Assembly (NCBI RefSeq): GCF_043641665.1
Contig: NC_092193.1
Location: 10,036,501 to 10,100,500 of the forward strand
Source: Enoplosus armatus
Taxonomy: Eukaryota; Chordata; Actinopteri; Centrarchiformes; Enoplosidae
Direction of reading: 5' to 3'
DNA: 64,000 nucleotides
Below, piece by piece: positions 38,696-50,510 of the stretch. Every line of letters starts with the position of its first letter. Within the stretch, counting starts at the first letter, position 1. The position numbers and the translations under genes were made by a program. Under the pieces are notes generated by a model. That model was not told where the DNA came from. It worked only from the letters and a program-made list of their open reading frames with translations, and searched no databases.

Positions 38696-41600
38696 ATGTC
38701 GCAAGGCAGCTTTGTCTTCACACCCATGGCCTTACGCTCTCTTGAACTTGATGAGGACATGCTGGAGAGATACAAGTACAAGAAGCAACTGGCCTCCCAT
38801 CACCTCAACAGCTACATGTTGAAGAAGGAGGCCAGGGCACCGCCAAGGTACAGCACTGCCCTACCACCAACTGTCTGCCAAGATGTGGTCGTCCAGAACG
38901 CGGTGTATACAGGAGACTTGGAGGCTATGCAGCACCTCTTTCCTAGAGGATCCACAGCAAACCTCATCATTGAGCCACAGGGAGGTGAAATGCGCTGGGT
39001 GGCCACAGGGGAAGGTAGGAGACAACATCTGGCTTCAGGAATTCATTCAGGAATTCATAGGATTTGGCGCAGCTAGGTAGCTTTATTGTATTTCCTGGAG
39101 ATTATCATTGGAAATTAGGACTTCTAAAAGTACTTTTTATTTTAACAGAAGTGACAGACATTACCTGTGTTGTTGTGGAAAAGAGAGAAAGTAAATCACT
39201 GCTTTAAAATGATTTTGATATGCAACTGGTGCATCTCACCCTGAGGCAGTATTTAAAGACACTGATGCAATATTTATAGAAACAGAACGGCAGACAATGT
39301 TTATAGAAACCATCATATGACCACCACATAATCCGATTCAATTGTGGCCTTTTGCTTAGGACAAAATAAGCTGTTTCCTTTTTTATTTTGCGGAAGACTA
39401 ACATTTTGTCAGTTTTGGCTTGATGAGCCTGGAAGTTAAGGTTCCAGACTCCAAGTTAAAAGTTTGGATGTTACCAGAAGCATTCTATTTGTCAGAACAA
39501 TGTGTTTCTCCTAAATGTCTCGAATGTAACACAGCCTTGTCCGTTGACTTCAGTGGATTAGCTGAATCAGTGGGCAGGTGAAATTTAACTCACCAGTCAT
39601 TGGTTCCCATACCACTGCACTGGAAAGGTTCACTGGGTCAACCAAAATATCATATAACACCACCCTGAAATAGCCCTGTCTGCACAAACAACCTGCATAA
39701 GCGCTTATTTCCTTCAGGAGAAACCACCCAACATAAACTTTAAAAAACAATCTAGTTTGCTCTGGTATGGCGTATTCAGCACCTAAGATTAAGTGGCGCA
39801 AACAAAAGACGTACCGCAACGACGTGATCGCCACAGCCAAGGCCTCAGGTTGTGTCCTGCAGTTCTGGAACTCTCTGCTTGTGGGCGATGAGCTGACGAT
39901 TCTCAGCATTGTGGACGACGACGAGTATGACTACCTTATTGATGCCATTTATGACACAAGCAACATAGAGGAATGGAAGAACTTCAGATTTAACTACAGA
40001 GGCCTGCGTAGGTTTATCACAGCTTTTATTTTATATCAAACTGGCTACAGTTACAGAACAAAAGTTATGCTCTAGGGTACCAAGGTCTTTCATTGAGTGT
40101 TATTGAGTATTTTCTTGAGTCATGCAACCAGTAATACTAGAAATAATACCACAAAATACTTATACCTGACATGTCTGCCTATTTATAGTGATCCTAAGGG
40201 TTGAGCTCACAGTTAACTTTTTACTCCCTGCTGGCAGGACTATGGTCACTGAATTATGAGCAGGAGCTGACCACACCACTTCACATCACAGCTGGACGAG
40301 GTTTCACAGACTGCCTGAGGCTCCTGCTGCAGCGTGGGGCCAATGTAGACCTGGCACCTGGGGGCACCACCGCCCTACATGAGTCCTGTGAAAACTGCCA
40401 GCCAGAGTGTACCAAACTGCTGCTGATCCATGGCGCCAACGCCAATGCTGTCTCTGACGACGGCGTTATGCCTTTGCATGTTTGTACAAGCCCTGAATCC
40501 CTTGAGTGAGTAACGCAGAACAAAACTAAGTGTATGTCAGTGCTTCATCTAATTCAGTGATTCTCAACTAAGGGTACTTGCACCCGCGGGGGCACTTCCA
40601 CAGTTGCCAGTGGGTATGTAGAAAGATTGTGGAATAGCTCAGCTAATTTGAAAAAAGAGAAATTAGGATTTGGTGTTTAGCAGCAACTGCAGGCATGAGT
40701 GACATTTACGGGATAAAGGTAACTGGATCTAACCTGCTGACAAAAAAATGGCCCAGCCTAAACATATACCATTTCAGGATCACTGTCTTGTAAGAAAATT
40801 ATTGTAACAATATCCACTTTTAAATAAGCAATGGTGTTAAATGAACATGTTTGGGACCTGGTGTGTGGTGTTGATGAGGGGGTACTTGAGCTCATCTGAT
40901 AGGACTGTGAGTCAGACAAAAAAGGCTGGGAACCACTGATCTAACATATACATGGGAATACAACTTGGGTTATATTACAAAACAAGGCTCTGTAATTCTG
41001 TCTGCAGATGTGCCAAATACCTCCTTCAGTATGGTGCAGCCATCAATGGTCGCACCACAGATGAAGGCGACACTCCCTTACATGTGGCGGCCAGGAACGG
41101 CCTCCCACACCACACTGAGCTCTACCTGGGCTATGGAGCTGCTGTGAACAAACAGAATGAGGAGGGTCTCACACCCCTGAACGCTGCTTGTTCACAACCC
41201 CAGGAGGTGAAGGACCTTGAACGTTACTTCAAGGTGTGCCAGATGCTGCTGGGGGAAGGAGCTGACGTCCACGCTGTGGACCAGGACAAACACAGTCCTT
41301 TGCACATGGCCTGTAAGAATGTAAATCCAGACATAGTGGATGTGCTCCTGGCTAATGGGGCCTGCGTTAATGAAATGGACTACGGTGGTGAAGCTCCCAT
41401 GCACAACATCCTGAAGGTGGTGTGCTACAAGGTTTCCCATCACCCTGAGAGGATTGTCCGTGCTCTGCTCAACCATGGCTCCATTCGGGTGTGGCCTGGA
41501 GCTCTGCCCATGGTAGGACATAAGAAACTACATGTTATCTAAAAATACTGAAGGATAAAACGTGTGCACCTGCATTTCATGTGGGCTAAAGCATTCCAGC

Positions 41601-42873
41601 TTGGTTTGTAGCCATATACTGTATTTGCAGTCTGAACCAATTACTCATCAAGGTGGCTCATTTTGCATAATTAGCAAGTACTGCACATGTAACACCTTGA
41701 GAAAGAGTCTTGAAACACTAAATTGTTCCTTGCAGTATCCAAGACTTCACAACTTCACATTCAAATCATTCACATTTCATGACACAACATGAAGTGTTGC
41801 ACTCTCTGCGGGAAACAGACTACAACTATCAGTGAACCCACGTGCACTAGACAAAATGCCTGGTTCCTAATTAGGCAAGTGTTAATAGGAGATTAATTAG
41901 CACTAATTGCATAATTTCCAGTTAAACCCCTGGAGGGAAGACCAATCTGTTCATTTCACAAGTGTTTAATTACTTTATTTCTTCAGTTCTATGGAGTCAC
42001 AAGCTCGCTCATGAACTTAGATGATGATTATATGAATCGCTTTGCTCTGTGTTGTTGCGTTCCTTTTTAGGTTTTGAAGCACTGCTCTGAATCTCCACGC
42101 ACCATCGAGGTTCTTCTGAACGCCTATAGTCGGCTCAAAGTCACAGATACCTGGGTCGAGGCCGTGTCATCGGAGGTGTTTAAGGCAAGCTCGTTGAATA
42201 GTGAATTCATGAGTAGGGTTTAACCAGTGTGGGTGTTTCAAGACAATTATATGTTATGTTTTTTATATTGTACCATGTGCCTTTAATTGAAATCTTCTTT
42301 TTCTTCTTTCATTTCATATTCCACTAAAATAATCAATACTAATTAAATTAGTTCTGATAGTTTAACAGCTCTTAAACTTCAGGTGACCCACCATATATAT
42401 TCAATGTTGGGAGAAACTCTGAGATACGTTTGACCTTTAAACACAGGATACATTTGCAAAAACATCAGGATGATATTATGAATAAATCAAAATATGGACC
42501 ACACAAACTGAGCGATATTTGATACTCACAAAGGTCCAATATCTACAGTAGTTCCTTACTGAACGTTTATGTAATCATTACTGCTGATTCATTTCAAACT
42601 ACTACCAGGATTTACTGTAAAGTGAGACACATACTATCAGTTCAGTACCAAATGATCTCATGTTCATCTGTGTTTTTATCCAACCAGGAGCACAAAGAGT
42701 TCTATGAGTCAGTCTTCTCCTTGGTGCTGACTCCTCGCTCCCTGCAGCACTTGGCACGCTGCCAACTCAGGACCTTCCTGGAGGGCCGGGTACACAAGGT
42801 GGTCCCCAAACTTGATCTGCCCACCTTTGTCAAGAACTACCTGCTCCTGGAGTACAGAGGCTATGTCCACTGA
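38696..42873 (+). CDS. asb10: Ankyrin repeat and SOCS box protein 10, isoform from exon 1A
   Basis: Substrate-recognition subunit of a Cullin-5/Elongin B-C ubiquitin ligase. Exons: 38696-39014, 40238-40505, 41008-41512, 42071-42184 and 42688-42873; all phases agree and give 463 residues, close to the human length of about 467. Exon 1A encodes residues 1-106, including AVYTGDLEAMQHLFP. The next two coding exons carry ankyrin repeats (TTPLHITAGRG, TALHESC, TPLHVAARNG, SPLHMAC). After ALLNHGSIRVWPGALP comes the C-terminal SOCS box (about 415-458) with a BC-box-like SLQHLARCQL and a Cul5-box-like LDLP. The intron after 42184 uses a GC donor (AAG|GCAAGC). WPGALP, PRTIEV and PRSLQHL favour ASB10 over its paralogue ASB18, and adjacent gbx1 agrees. 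A hAT-like repeat sits in the intron at 40506-41007. Confidence 0.93.
39767..42873 (+). CDS. asb10: asb10 alternative isoform from exon 1B
   Basis: Exon 1B (39767-40007) has its own ATG and ends CTGC|GTAGGT in phase 1, the same phase as exon 1A. Joined to 40238 it reads FNYRGL-R-LWSLNYEQ and shares the four downstream exons, giving 437 residues. Its second half (LQFWNSLLVGDE, DAIYDTSNIEEWKNFRFNYR) resembles the first exon of the principal human ASB10 isoform (AFWQAVLAGD ... FDTSDPERWRDFRFN). Exon 1A corresponds to another human isoform start (YTGDLARLQELFP). Two promoters therefore appear to have been kept since the fish-tetrapod ancestor. Human comparisons are from memory. Confidence 0.85.
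40555..40938. mobile_element. hAT-like non-autonomous element in asb10 intron
   Basis: The left end CAGTGATTCTCAACTAAGGG and the right end, read inward, CAGTGGTTCCCAGCCTTTTT form terminal inverted repeats of the type seen in hAT/Charlie elements. The flanks ATCTAATT (40547-40554) and ATCTAACA (40939-40946) match at six of eight bases, a decayed 8-bp target duplication. The 384-bp body has no coding capacity. It lies wholly within the intron between 40505 and 41008. Confidence 0.8.
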
Positions 42874-44159
42874 AAGCACTTTGTGTAGTCTTGTGTTAGT
42901 GTGTTAGAGTCCTGATGAAGGTTGAGTGCTGCTACATGTGAGGAAGGAGTAACTGTTCACAATATTAATAACAGTCAAGATCATAACTGTAGCACTATAC
43001 ACCAGTGCACTCAATATTTTTAAATATTTGTGCCACACATAAACAGAAACAGCTGCTTGTTCTCTGCCACTTTTATTCCAGATCAATCTTTCAGCAGTTC
43101 CATTGTTACATTGTTTGATTTTGCACCACAAGAGGGAGCTATAGACTAGAGTTGATGCAGTATTTAGCAGGTAAGCAATTGTATGTTTTATATTTGATTT
43201 ATTTCATGATCACATTGGGTTTTTTTTTTTTACTTCTGCACTTGATAGTAAAGATGCTCAGATGCTTGTATTTTTATACATAATAATTATCATGGTGGTT
43301 TGATGTTAATGTGCATAGTGATGATGTGTTGTACACTGAGGATTGCTAGAAAATGTTTGCATAAATAGTTATTGATATGATTGTAATTAGGTGTTTTATA
43401 ACAAAAATAGGCTTGATATAAAATAAGATATTCCACTATGGCCATGTAATCTAGTCATTGTTCTTTTATTGTTTTCAGTCTTTTTAATTTTCTCTCTTTC
43501 TTCTCTGATGCCCCTGTTTACTGCTCAGTGTCGTTTTTCTACTCACGGTTGTTTTTGGAAAGAATATTAATATAGAAAATGCAAAACAAAATAACAAATT
43601 CAGATGGTGCCTTTGTGTTCAAACAACATTTAATTAAAAAAAAAAGGCAAGTAGAAAGTTCAAAACAAAACAAAAATACATTAAATGCTGAAAATGATGA
43701 ATACCGATTGTAATTTGTGCTTTTATCAAGACAATCCGATCATGTTATTCCTCTTTAACCTGCTTATTTGATTCAGAAATCAATGACAAGTTTTGTCGAA
43801 AACGACAAAAAGACAAACGACAAAAAGTCAGTAAGTTGCACCTGTCAATCTCCCATCAGGCATTTGCGAACAAAAAAGTTAACTTGTAGCAAAAATGACA
43901 ATTATCTGCAGATCAATTCACCTTATTTAAAAAAAAAAAACTATTTTGTTAGAACAGCTTGTAGAAGGCATTTTTTTTTAATTAGGCCTACTTAAGTCAT
44001 CCAATGTTAGACTTAAATATTTAAAAAGCCAGAAAAATACATCAAAATTATGAAAACCCCTTATTAATGTAAATGTGTATGTTACTTAAAATGTGTTAAA
44101 GAGGAGCTGTGCAACATCAGAAAGAAAGGGGGAGAGAGGAGCTCGGCAAATGGTTTCAA

Positions 44160-44370
44160 TAGATCAAAGAGAGGTGCTGCTGAAGTCACTTGCAATTATA
44201 AGAATTAGCCTGGCCTGGCCCTCCACTGCTAATCAGAGTCGGTGGCGATATGTTTATGCCCTCATGCAATCAGACGACCAGTTGGAGAGCCCGGGCACCC
44301 AGGACTCAATAGGGCTAATCATCATCAGCTCCCATTGCCGTTTAAAAGGTGAAATGATCTGCGATTAAAC
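44160..44370. promoter_or_regulatory. Candidate conserved non-coding element 5' of gbx1
   Basis: This stretch lies about 1.2 kb upstream of gbx1 and stands out from AT-rich, homopolymer-laden flanks by balanced composition and homeodomain-type words (GCTAATCAG, GGCTAATCATCATCAG, GCGATTAAAC). It is non-coding in a useful sense: an open frame exists but resembles no protein family. Conservation was not tested. Confidence 0.3.
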
Positions 44371-44892
44371 CAGTGCTTAAAGAAAAGAGAAAAGTGATTT
44401 TTTTTTCTCTTCTTTCTCCACATGCATTTTTGATCAGGGATAAATTACAACTCCCAAAGCGCAAAGCAAAATGTGTGCATTATTTAATTTATTTAAAAAA
44501 CAATCCTTTGGGGGTCATTTGGTTGACAGATAATCAGTAAGAGACGTTGAAGTTTATAATTCACAGCTTTTTTTTTTTTCTTTTTTTAATAAATTCCCCC
44601 GGGTTCAAACAAATCTGACTTTGGCCACTGTGTGTCCGTGTCCACCCTGCAGTTGACCTCGCATAAACGTCTTTTATCTGAATCTAATTTCGCGCAGAGT
44701 ATCTCTCTCCAGGGAACAATTGTTGCGGCACTTCTTTTTTTCCCCTGAAGCTCAAACGTATTGTTTTTAGCCGCGGAGAAAAGGACAGAGAGCGGAGAAA
44801 CATCTGCCTCTCCTCCCCTCCTGACTCTGATGCCCATCGGCCCCAATATTTCAACAAAAGCCACCGTTGTTTTACGCTGTCCCTTGAATCCA

Positions 44893-44935
44893 GAGTAATT
44901 ACTTATCATCAATCAAAATTAATAATAGCTGATTG
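44893..44935. promoter_or_regulatory. Dense homeodomain/PBX-type site cluster near gbx1
   Basis: Within about 45 bases lie GTAATTAC, ATCATCAATCAAAATTAATA and TAGCTGATTGG, i.e. TAATTA cores beside PBX-like ATCAATCA and an inverted CCAAT-type word. It sits some 640 bp before the gbx1 ATG and could be a proximal enhancer. Confidence 0.3.
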
Positions 44936-45571
44936 GGTTGGTGTGGTCAACGATTATAGAAGGGGAAGGGCTGGAGCAGTCTCTCACACCGTTTTGCAGT
45001 CAATGGTGAACCTGGCAAAAAAGGGAGGAGGGCTGGAGGGGGGGTGCGACCCGTCTATTTGGTCTCCACTGGGAAACTACCGCCTCTCAAGACGGCCAAA
45101 AAGTCAGAGGCTGAATAAGGAAATGAAGCGTAATTTGAGGAAGATGGATGAGCCCCCAGGGAAACACCCCCTTTTCATTCCTCTTGTATTGCAGATGATA
45201 ACCAATGCGCTCTCGCCCTCTCTCTCTCTCTGCGCGCACACACACACACACACACACGGTGCAGCGGAGAGGGGCGGAGGGAGGAGTTGCAACGAGGGGA
45301 GAGGTAGATAGATAGAGAGAGCGTGTGTTTATGTCTCAGTGTGTGACAAATAAGAGGGAAAAGGTAGCGGTGGGGCACACAACAAAGCGCCCGACTGACT
45401 GACGCATAAAGAGTGCAGAGATCCGGAGGAGCGGTCCACTCACAGGGATGACAACACGGCAGAGGATCTACTTTCAATCCGCTCCGTCTTTGCTCTGAAA
45501 GTTTTGCTCGTCGCAGAGGAAAGGACACCTGCTTTCAAGTTTCCACCAAATAAAAAGTGTTCGCCTGCAAC

Positions 45572-47270
45572 ATGCAGAGACCAGGCGGCCAAGGGACGGC
45601 GTTTTCAATCGATTCCCTGATAGGGACCCCACAGCCCAGACCGGGACACCTGCTCTACACGGGCTACCCTATGTTCATGCCGTACAGACCTTTGGTAATC
45701 CCACAAGCTTTATCCCACTCGCCTTTATCGTCTGGTATACCTCCACTCGCGCCTTTGGCTTCTTTTGCGGGACGGCTCACCAACACGTTCTGTGCCAGTT
45801 TGGGACAGGGGGTGCCCTCCATGGTTGCGCTCACCACGACGATGCCGAGTTTCTCGGATCCTCCGGACAGTTTCTACCCACCACAAGAACTCCCAGGTCC
45901 CCGTCTAAGCGCCGCCGATCCCGGAGCGAGGAGGCAGGAAAGTCCGCACTCTGACGAACTGCACAGCCGGGACAAGGGCTCTGAGCTGCTCAACTTCTCG
46001 GAAACTTTTCAAACAATATCAGGTAAGCTCGGCCTCATTACTTATTTATGGTGTTTTATCAGATCCAAACCTCAAGGCTGTTGCGTAAAATGTGACCACT
46101 GTGCGTAAAGTGCGTTAAAGCTGAGATTGTTGGTGTTTGGCCTCAGAGATACACTCAAATGAAAAGTAAAACCCATCTTATATGAGTTTTGTCACCGTTG
46201 CAGGGTGACAGAAATATTAACGACACGTGTGTTACAGCCCAAATTCTTGTTGATGCAACCTGATGACAGTTAAACTATGAAATCTGTGGTTCCAGATAAA
46301 TTCATGTTTTAAAAACAGGCTGTATCTGAAATTATTTCTGAACTGTTCTTCAAGGTATTATAATGATAACAGATTTGAGAGCATGCTTAACCACATTTTA
46401 AGAAAACTTCAGTAGAATTATTTTGTAAGGAGATGAAATTAAACCTGTTCTAAGTTGCCAAAAACTTGACAGAACAACTCAGTGTTTGCAAACAGGACAG
46501 CTGTAATGCCACAACATGAGTTCAGTTAATGTTACTAACATAACATAACAAAAAAAAAAAAAACAACAACAACATTTTGAGTGTTTTTCAGCAATGCTGT
46601 TCTTGGCTATTATCTCTACCAGCCTACTAAAAACGCCATGATTGATGTCTAACATTGTGAGACTTTGCGTAATGGTCGCTTGTGGCTTGCAGGCTCATGA
46701 ACAAGTGACTCAATGTTAATGTGTTTGTTCTGTTTTTTTTCCCTTCCTTTTTTAGGTGAGACCAAACTGTACAGCTCAGACGACGAGAAGCTGGACCTAA
46801 AATCAGCAGACACGGTGTGTAGTGACCGAGAGGACAGCTCCGCAGACAGCGAGAACGAGAGTTTCTCGGACGGGAACAACTGTGGCTCCCTGTCCCAGAA
46901 GAGCAAACTAAAAACCGGCTCGCAGGACGCGCTACCGACCGGCAGCTCAGCGGGGAAGAGCCGGAGGAGACGAACAGCTTTTACCAGCGAGCAGCTGCTC
47001 GAACTTGAAAAGGAGTTTCACTGTAAAAAGTACCTTTCTCTGACTGAACGCTCCCAGATTGCACATGCACTTAAACTGAGCGAGGTGCAGGTGAAGATCT
47101 GGTTTCAGAACCGCAGGGCCAAATGGAAACGGATCAAAGCCGGCAACGTTAACAACCGGTCAGGAGAACCGGTGAGAAACCCCAAAATCGTGGTCCCCAT
47201 CCCCGTGCACGTCAACAGGTTTGCTGTGAGGAGTCAGCATCAACAAATAGAGCAAGGGACCAGGCCCTGA
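45572..47270 (+). CDS. gbx1: Gastrulation brain homeobox protein 1
   Basis: Nuclear homeodomain transcription factor of the Gbx family, acting in hindbrain and spinal cord patterning. Two exons: 45572-46022 and 46756-47270, joined in phase 1 within a glycine codon (donor GTAAGC, acceptor TTTTTTAG), giving 321 residues. The N-terminus has the eh1-like repression motif [10 protein letters not shown] (about 9-18) and [30 protein letters not shown] and PSMVALTT are GBX1-type and not GBX2-type. The homeodomain spans about 219-278 ([20 protein letters not shown] ... [13 protein letters not shown]), followed by the conserved tail [20 protein letters not shown]. The ATG at 45572 is followed directly by the family's QRPGG-like start. 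The protein is shorter than human GBX1 (about 363) because the alanine/proline/glycine runs are missing. It is convergent with agap3. Confidence 0.97.
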
Positions 47271-47299
47271 ACTCAGATGAAAAATCTAAAAATATTAAC

Positions 47300-47305
47300 A
47301 ATAAA
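47300..47305 (+). terminator. Proximal polyadenylation signal of gbx1
   Basis: AATAAA lies 30 bp after the gbx1 stop codon. It may be too close to be the main site; a second AATAAA is at 47795-47800. Confidence 0.4.
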
Positions 47306-47794
47306 GAAACACTTACATTGAGACTCTATGTTCCGCTGATTTGTTGAACGCATGAAGCACAAAAAGGAGGATTCGAATATTTTGTCTGAGAGGTGAGACT
47401 GAGCAGAGGAGAAGCTCGCAGACTGATCAGTTATTTGGCAATATGCTGTCATTTTTATTTATTGTTCTGTGAATATGTAAATATAAATGGGTAAAAAAAA
47501 AACTGGTACAAATGGGCACTATGAGATGAGACTGTAAAGATTTTTTAAGTATTTATATGTAGGGCCAAAATGTTCTGTTGGTTATGTGCATGTCCTCATT
47601 TGGTGACGTTTTGTTTTGTGTTTCGTACAATTTGTTGAGCACATTTTGCATGTAAAGACGTTTTTACATTTTGTTTTGGCAACTGTAGGAACCACCTTTG
47701 ACAACTATTTGTGAAATTTAAAAAAAAAAAAGAGAGAAAAGATGTGAAGGAAAATAATGACCAAACAAGGGACAACTGTAAAGTATATTGGCCT

Positions 47795-47800
47795 AATAAA
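47795..47800 (+). terminator. Distal polyadenylation signal of gbx1
   Basis: AATAAA about 525 bp past the stop codon, at the end of a U-rich tract with TTTTGTTTTG words. Use of this site would give a 3' UTR of about 0.55 kb. Confidence 0.5.
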
Positions 47801-50065
47801 TCGCTTTATACGAACGTTGGGATCCAGATTGAATCATTGTTGTTCAGAGAGTAGAGTAACTATGTTTTTATGTTTGCTGAAATTATTATCTTAGAATTAT
47901 TTTATCTTTCTAAAATGAAAGAAATGTGACCAACAGTGTTTAAACATAACGATTCATTTTGAAGCTCACAGCACAAGCTCCTGTCAGGCGGCTATCCCGA
48001 TATTATTATTATCATTACATCACATTTTAAATTAAAATTCTCACGTTTTATTGAATCCTGAAGACATTATTTTTAATTTTATAATGAGAATATTTCTTTA
48101 TCATTTCTAAATGTATGAAGGCTTTCACAGTAAAACGTAGCTTCGTTTACACATTTGTTAGTTTGAATCCCTTGGTGTTACATTATTACAATTTCTTTTC
48201 AAAACACCAAAACCTGAAAGGTAGATGGTGTCTTTTTCTTTTTTTTTTCTAAATAGCAGCAGTGATTGATTTCTCTTTAGGAGGCCATGTTGTCTCAAGT
48301 GGACTGATGGATCCTCATTAGACTGGGCACATTCAACACACTGTAATGAACTTATCTATCAGTCACTGCAGAGGGAGAACCAAACCGATCTGAGAGCTAA
48401 ACATTTTATTTTGGTAAAAAAAAAAAAAAAAAAAAAATGTATTCTGCAAAAATATAAATCCAAACAAGAAGTAATTTAAAAAGCACATATAGATGCTTCA
48501 GATCTAACTATGAAACCTGTTAAAAAAAGATAATGTTATTTCTGTGGCATATCACAGTATATCACATAATGGATACAAGACTTTTCTTAAATAATGTATC
48601 ATTTTCTTTAGAGAACTGATTTCTCGAGAGTTGATTTGATATCAGAAATCACCTGAGGAGAATCCTTGAAAAATAAAAATAAAATGAGGTATGAATGCTC
48701 CAACGGGAGAATATTTCATGAATTTTGATAAAAACAAGAAAACAAGAGCCAACATAGGACTTATCGCTAATAAATACAGTATTTTTCTATAGCTACATAA
48801 CTATTTACACTAACAGACCTCATCTGCAAGACTACAGGGACATAAGCAAATTAATGCCACAGCTTGTTCACTCCACCTAGACCAAATAAGGAAACTTATA
48901 TGGCAATGTAAAATTACAGAGCAGCACTATTAAAATAATCTGCAACTAAAATAATGTCTGGCCACATGGCTATCCAGTTACAGGAAAGGGAAAACTGGAA
49001 CTAGATGTTTTATGCAAACTTTCATACTCGTGGTGCTGGCTTTACGTGGTTTCTCTGAACTGTTTCCAGAAAAGGCTCATGTTGGAATAATTTCACTTCA
49101 CCTCAGATGAGAGAAAGTGATTGGTTTTCCTCTTTCCAAAATAGACTCAGGCCTCAAGCCATGTTTAAGCTACTGCAGCAGCACCTGTTGAAGTATGATG
49201 ATAGGGGCAGATTCTTCAAATACTTTATTAATATTTAATTAAATTAACCAGCCCTCTTCTTAATTAGTATTTAGCCAAAATATGTTGGATTTGGGTGACA
49301 AAAAATCTTCTTGAATACGCAGGAAACATTATTTTCTTACATTTAATTTCCCTCAAGCCTCTCATGGATGCACACAGTGGAAATCATTTTCTCTCACTTT
49401 GACCTCAGAGAACAGACAGACAATTTCATGACCTGGGCACCCATGAGTAGTAAAGTTTATTTCACCGTCCACCTCATACATCAAGACTGTGACACTCGGA
49501 TGGGGATTCAAGGAGCGATGATCGTGTGACGGAGCAGTGGAAGTTTTATTATGGTCCAAGAGCTGACTAATATAGACGGTCAATTCCACGACATTGTGCC
49601 AGAGTGCAAAAAGCTATTTCGGTCCCCATGAGCTGCATGGCGGAGGTGACAACGAGGAGCCATGACACAGCTCAGTTAAGCTAAGTTCATGTTGGTTGTT
49701 ATTATCAAGATCCTGGGAGTGGGACTACTTCATTTCCAGTTTTATTCCAAACTGAGTTTCTCTGCTTGTAAAACAGGAAAAATTAATCATCAGTGAAATT
49801 ATTAACTAAAAAAGGTGACATTTTATCGTATTTGCTTATTCAAAACAGTTAATGTCATGTCACTTTATTTGGCTATAATAGATTGTGTATTTTTTGACTT
49901 AGTTGTTTGTGAGTTTTAATAATCTCTCTTCCATTAAAGCGACACCTTAAGTGAAAACACCTCAGTCTCAAGACAGTATCTGTATCATTCTGCTGCTTGA
50001 GTCACAAATTGAAATATCAGAAGTTCTCTCCAGCAAAGACATTAAACCATTTCCACAGTCCCACC

Positions 50066-50067
<2 letters not shown>

Positions 50068-50129
<62 letters not shown>
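50068..50129. repeat. (GA)n microsatellite
   Basis: About 30 uninterrupted GA units. They directly precede a complex non-repetitive block at 50130-50510. Confidence 0.95.
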
Positions 50130-50131
<2 letters not shown>

Positions 50132-50510
50132 AGTGAGGGACCTCATTACTTGCTGGTTGTGTGAGTGCAGGCTGCTCAGCGCCGACTGGAGGCCTGACTT
50201 CTTGGGAGGGTCCGGACGGTCGTGGCTACAGTGATGTATGGGCAGATGCATCAAATCGCACAAGATAAACAAGCGATGAGTTTCATCAGGGCCATCATAG
50301 CTTTAATTTGGCTGCCTAATGAGTCAGATCTAGTGGCGGAGATAAGAGTTGTCAGAGGCCCAGCTCTAATGAATTTCTTGCCACTTGTAATCAAGGTTGC
50401 CTGTCTGAGGGGGGATGATTAATGGAACCCTGGAGGATTCCCTCGGCCCTCAGCCTTCATTACAGCTAATGCATTCTCAGGCAAATTAACAGAGAAATGC
50501 AGGCAAAAGC
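50130..50510. promoter_or_regulatory. Candidate conserved enhancer 3' of gbx1
   Basis: This stretch has no simple repeats or coding signal and is dense in homeodomain-type words (AGCTTTAATTTGG, CCTAATGAG, CTCTAATGAATT, TGTAATCAAGG, GATGATTAATGG, ACAGCTAATGC, CAAATTAACAG). It lies about 3 kb past the gbx1 stop. It is the strongest conserved-looking non-coding block in this interval. Comparison with other vertebrates is needed to show conservation. Confidence 0.35.

Larger units (their letters stand above)
42874..45571. other. asb10 3' end and gbx1 upstream region
   Basis: The first few hundred bases should be the asb10 3' UTR. A/T homopolymer runs are frequent between 43200 and 44600. A complex segment at 44160-44370 and a homeodomain-word cluster at 44893-44935 are candidate regulatory DNA. 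From about 45215 there are CT, AC and GATA short tandem repeats leading into the gbx1 5' UTR. Open frames of 90-120 codons here match no known family. Confidence 0.5.

Noticed and set aside
39550..39909. Minus-strand 119-codon open frame
   Set aside because: Antisense shadow overlapping asb10 exon 1B.
42073..42177. GT donor at 42176 for asb10 exon ending SSE
   Set aside because: In phase, but it removes three residues conserved in the family; the GC donor at 42185 keeps them. Kept only as a possible alternative.
38696..42873. Possible asb18 rather than asb10
   Set aside because: Some segments (EVFK, NYLLLE) resemble ASB18, but WPGALP, PRTIEV, the two first exons and the gbx1 neighbour favour ASB10.
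44943..45311. 122-codon plus-strand frame upstream of gbx1
   Set aside because: Ends in an AC microsatellite with His-Thr repeats; no homology, in the gbx1 promoter/5' UTR region.
45572..47270. Possible gbx2 rather than gbx1
   Set aside because: [19 protein letters not shown] and the [10 protein letters not shown] tail are GBX1-type; the GBX2 start and central region differ.
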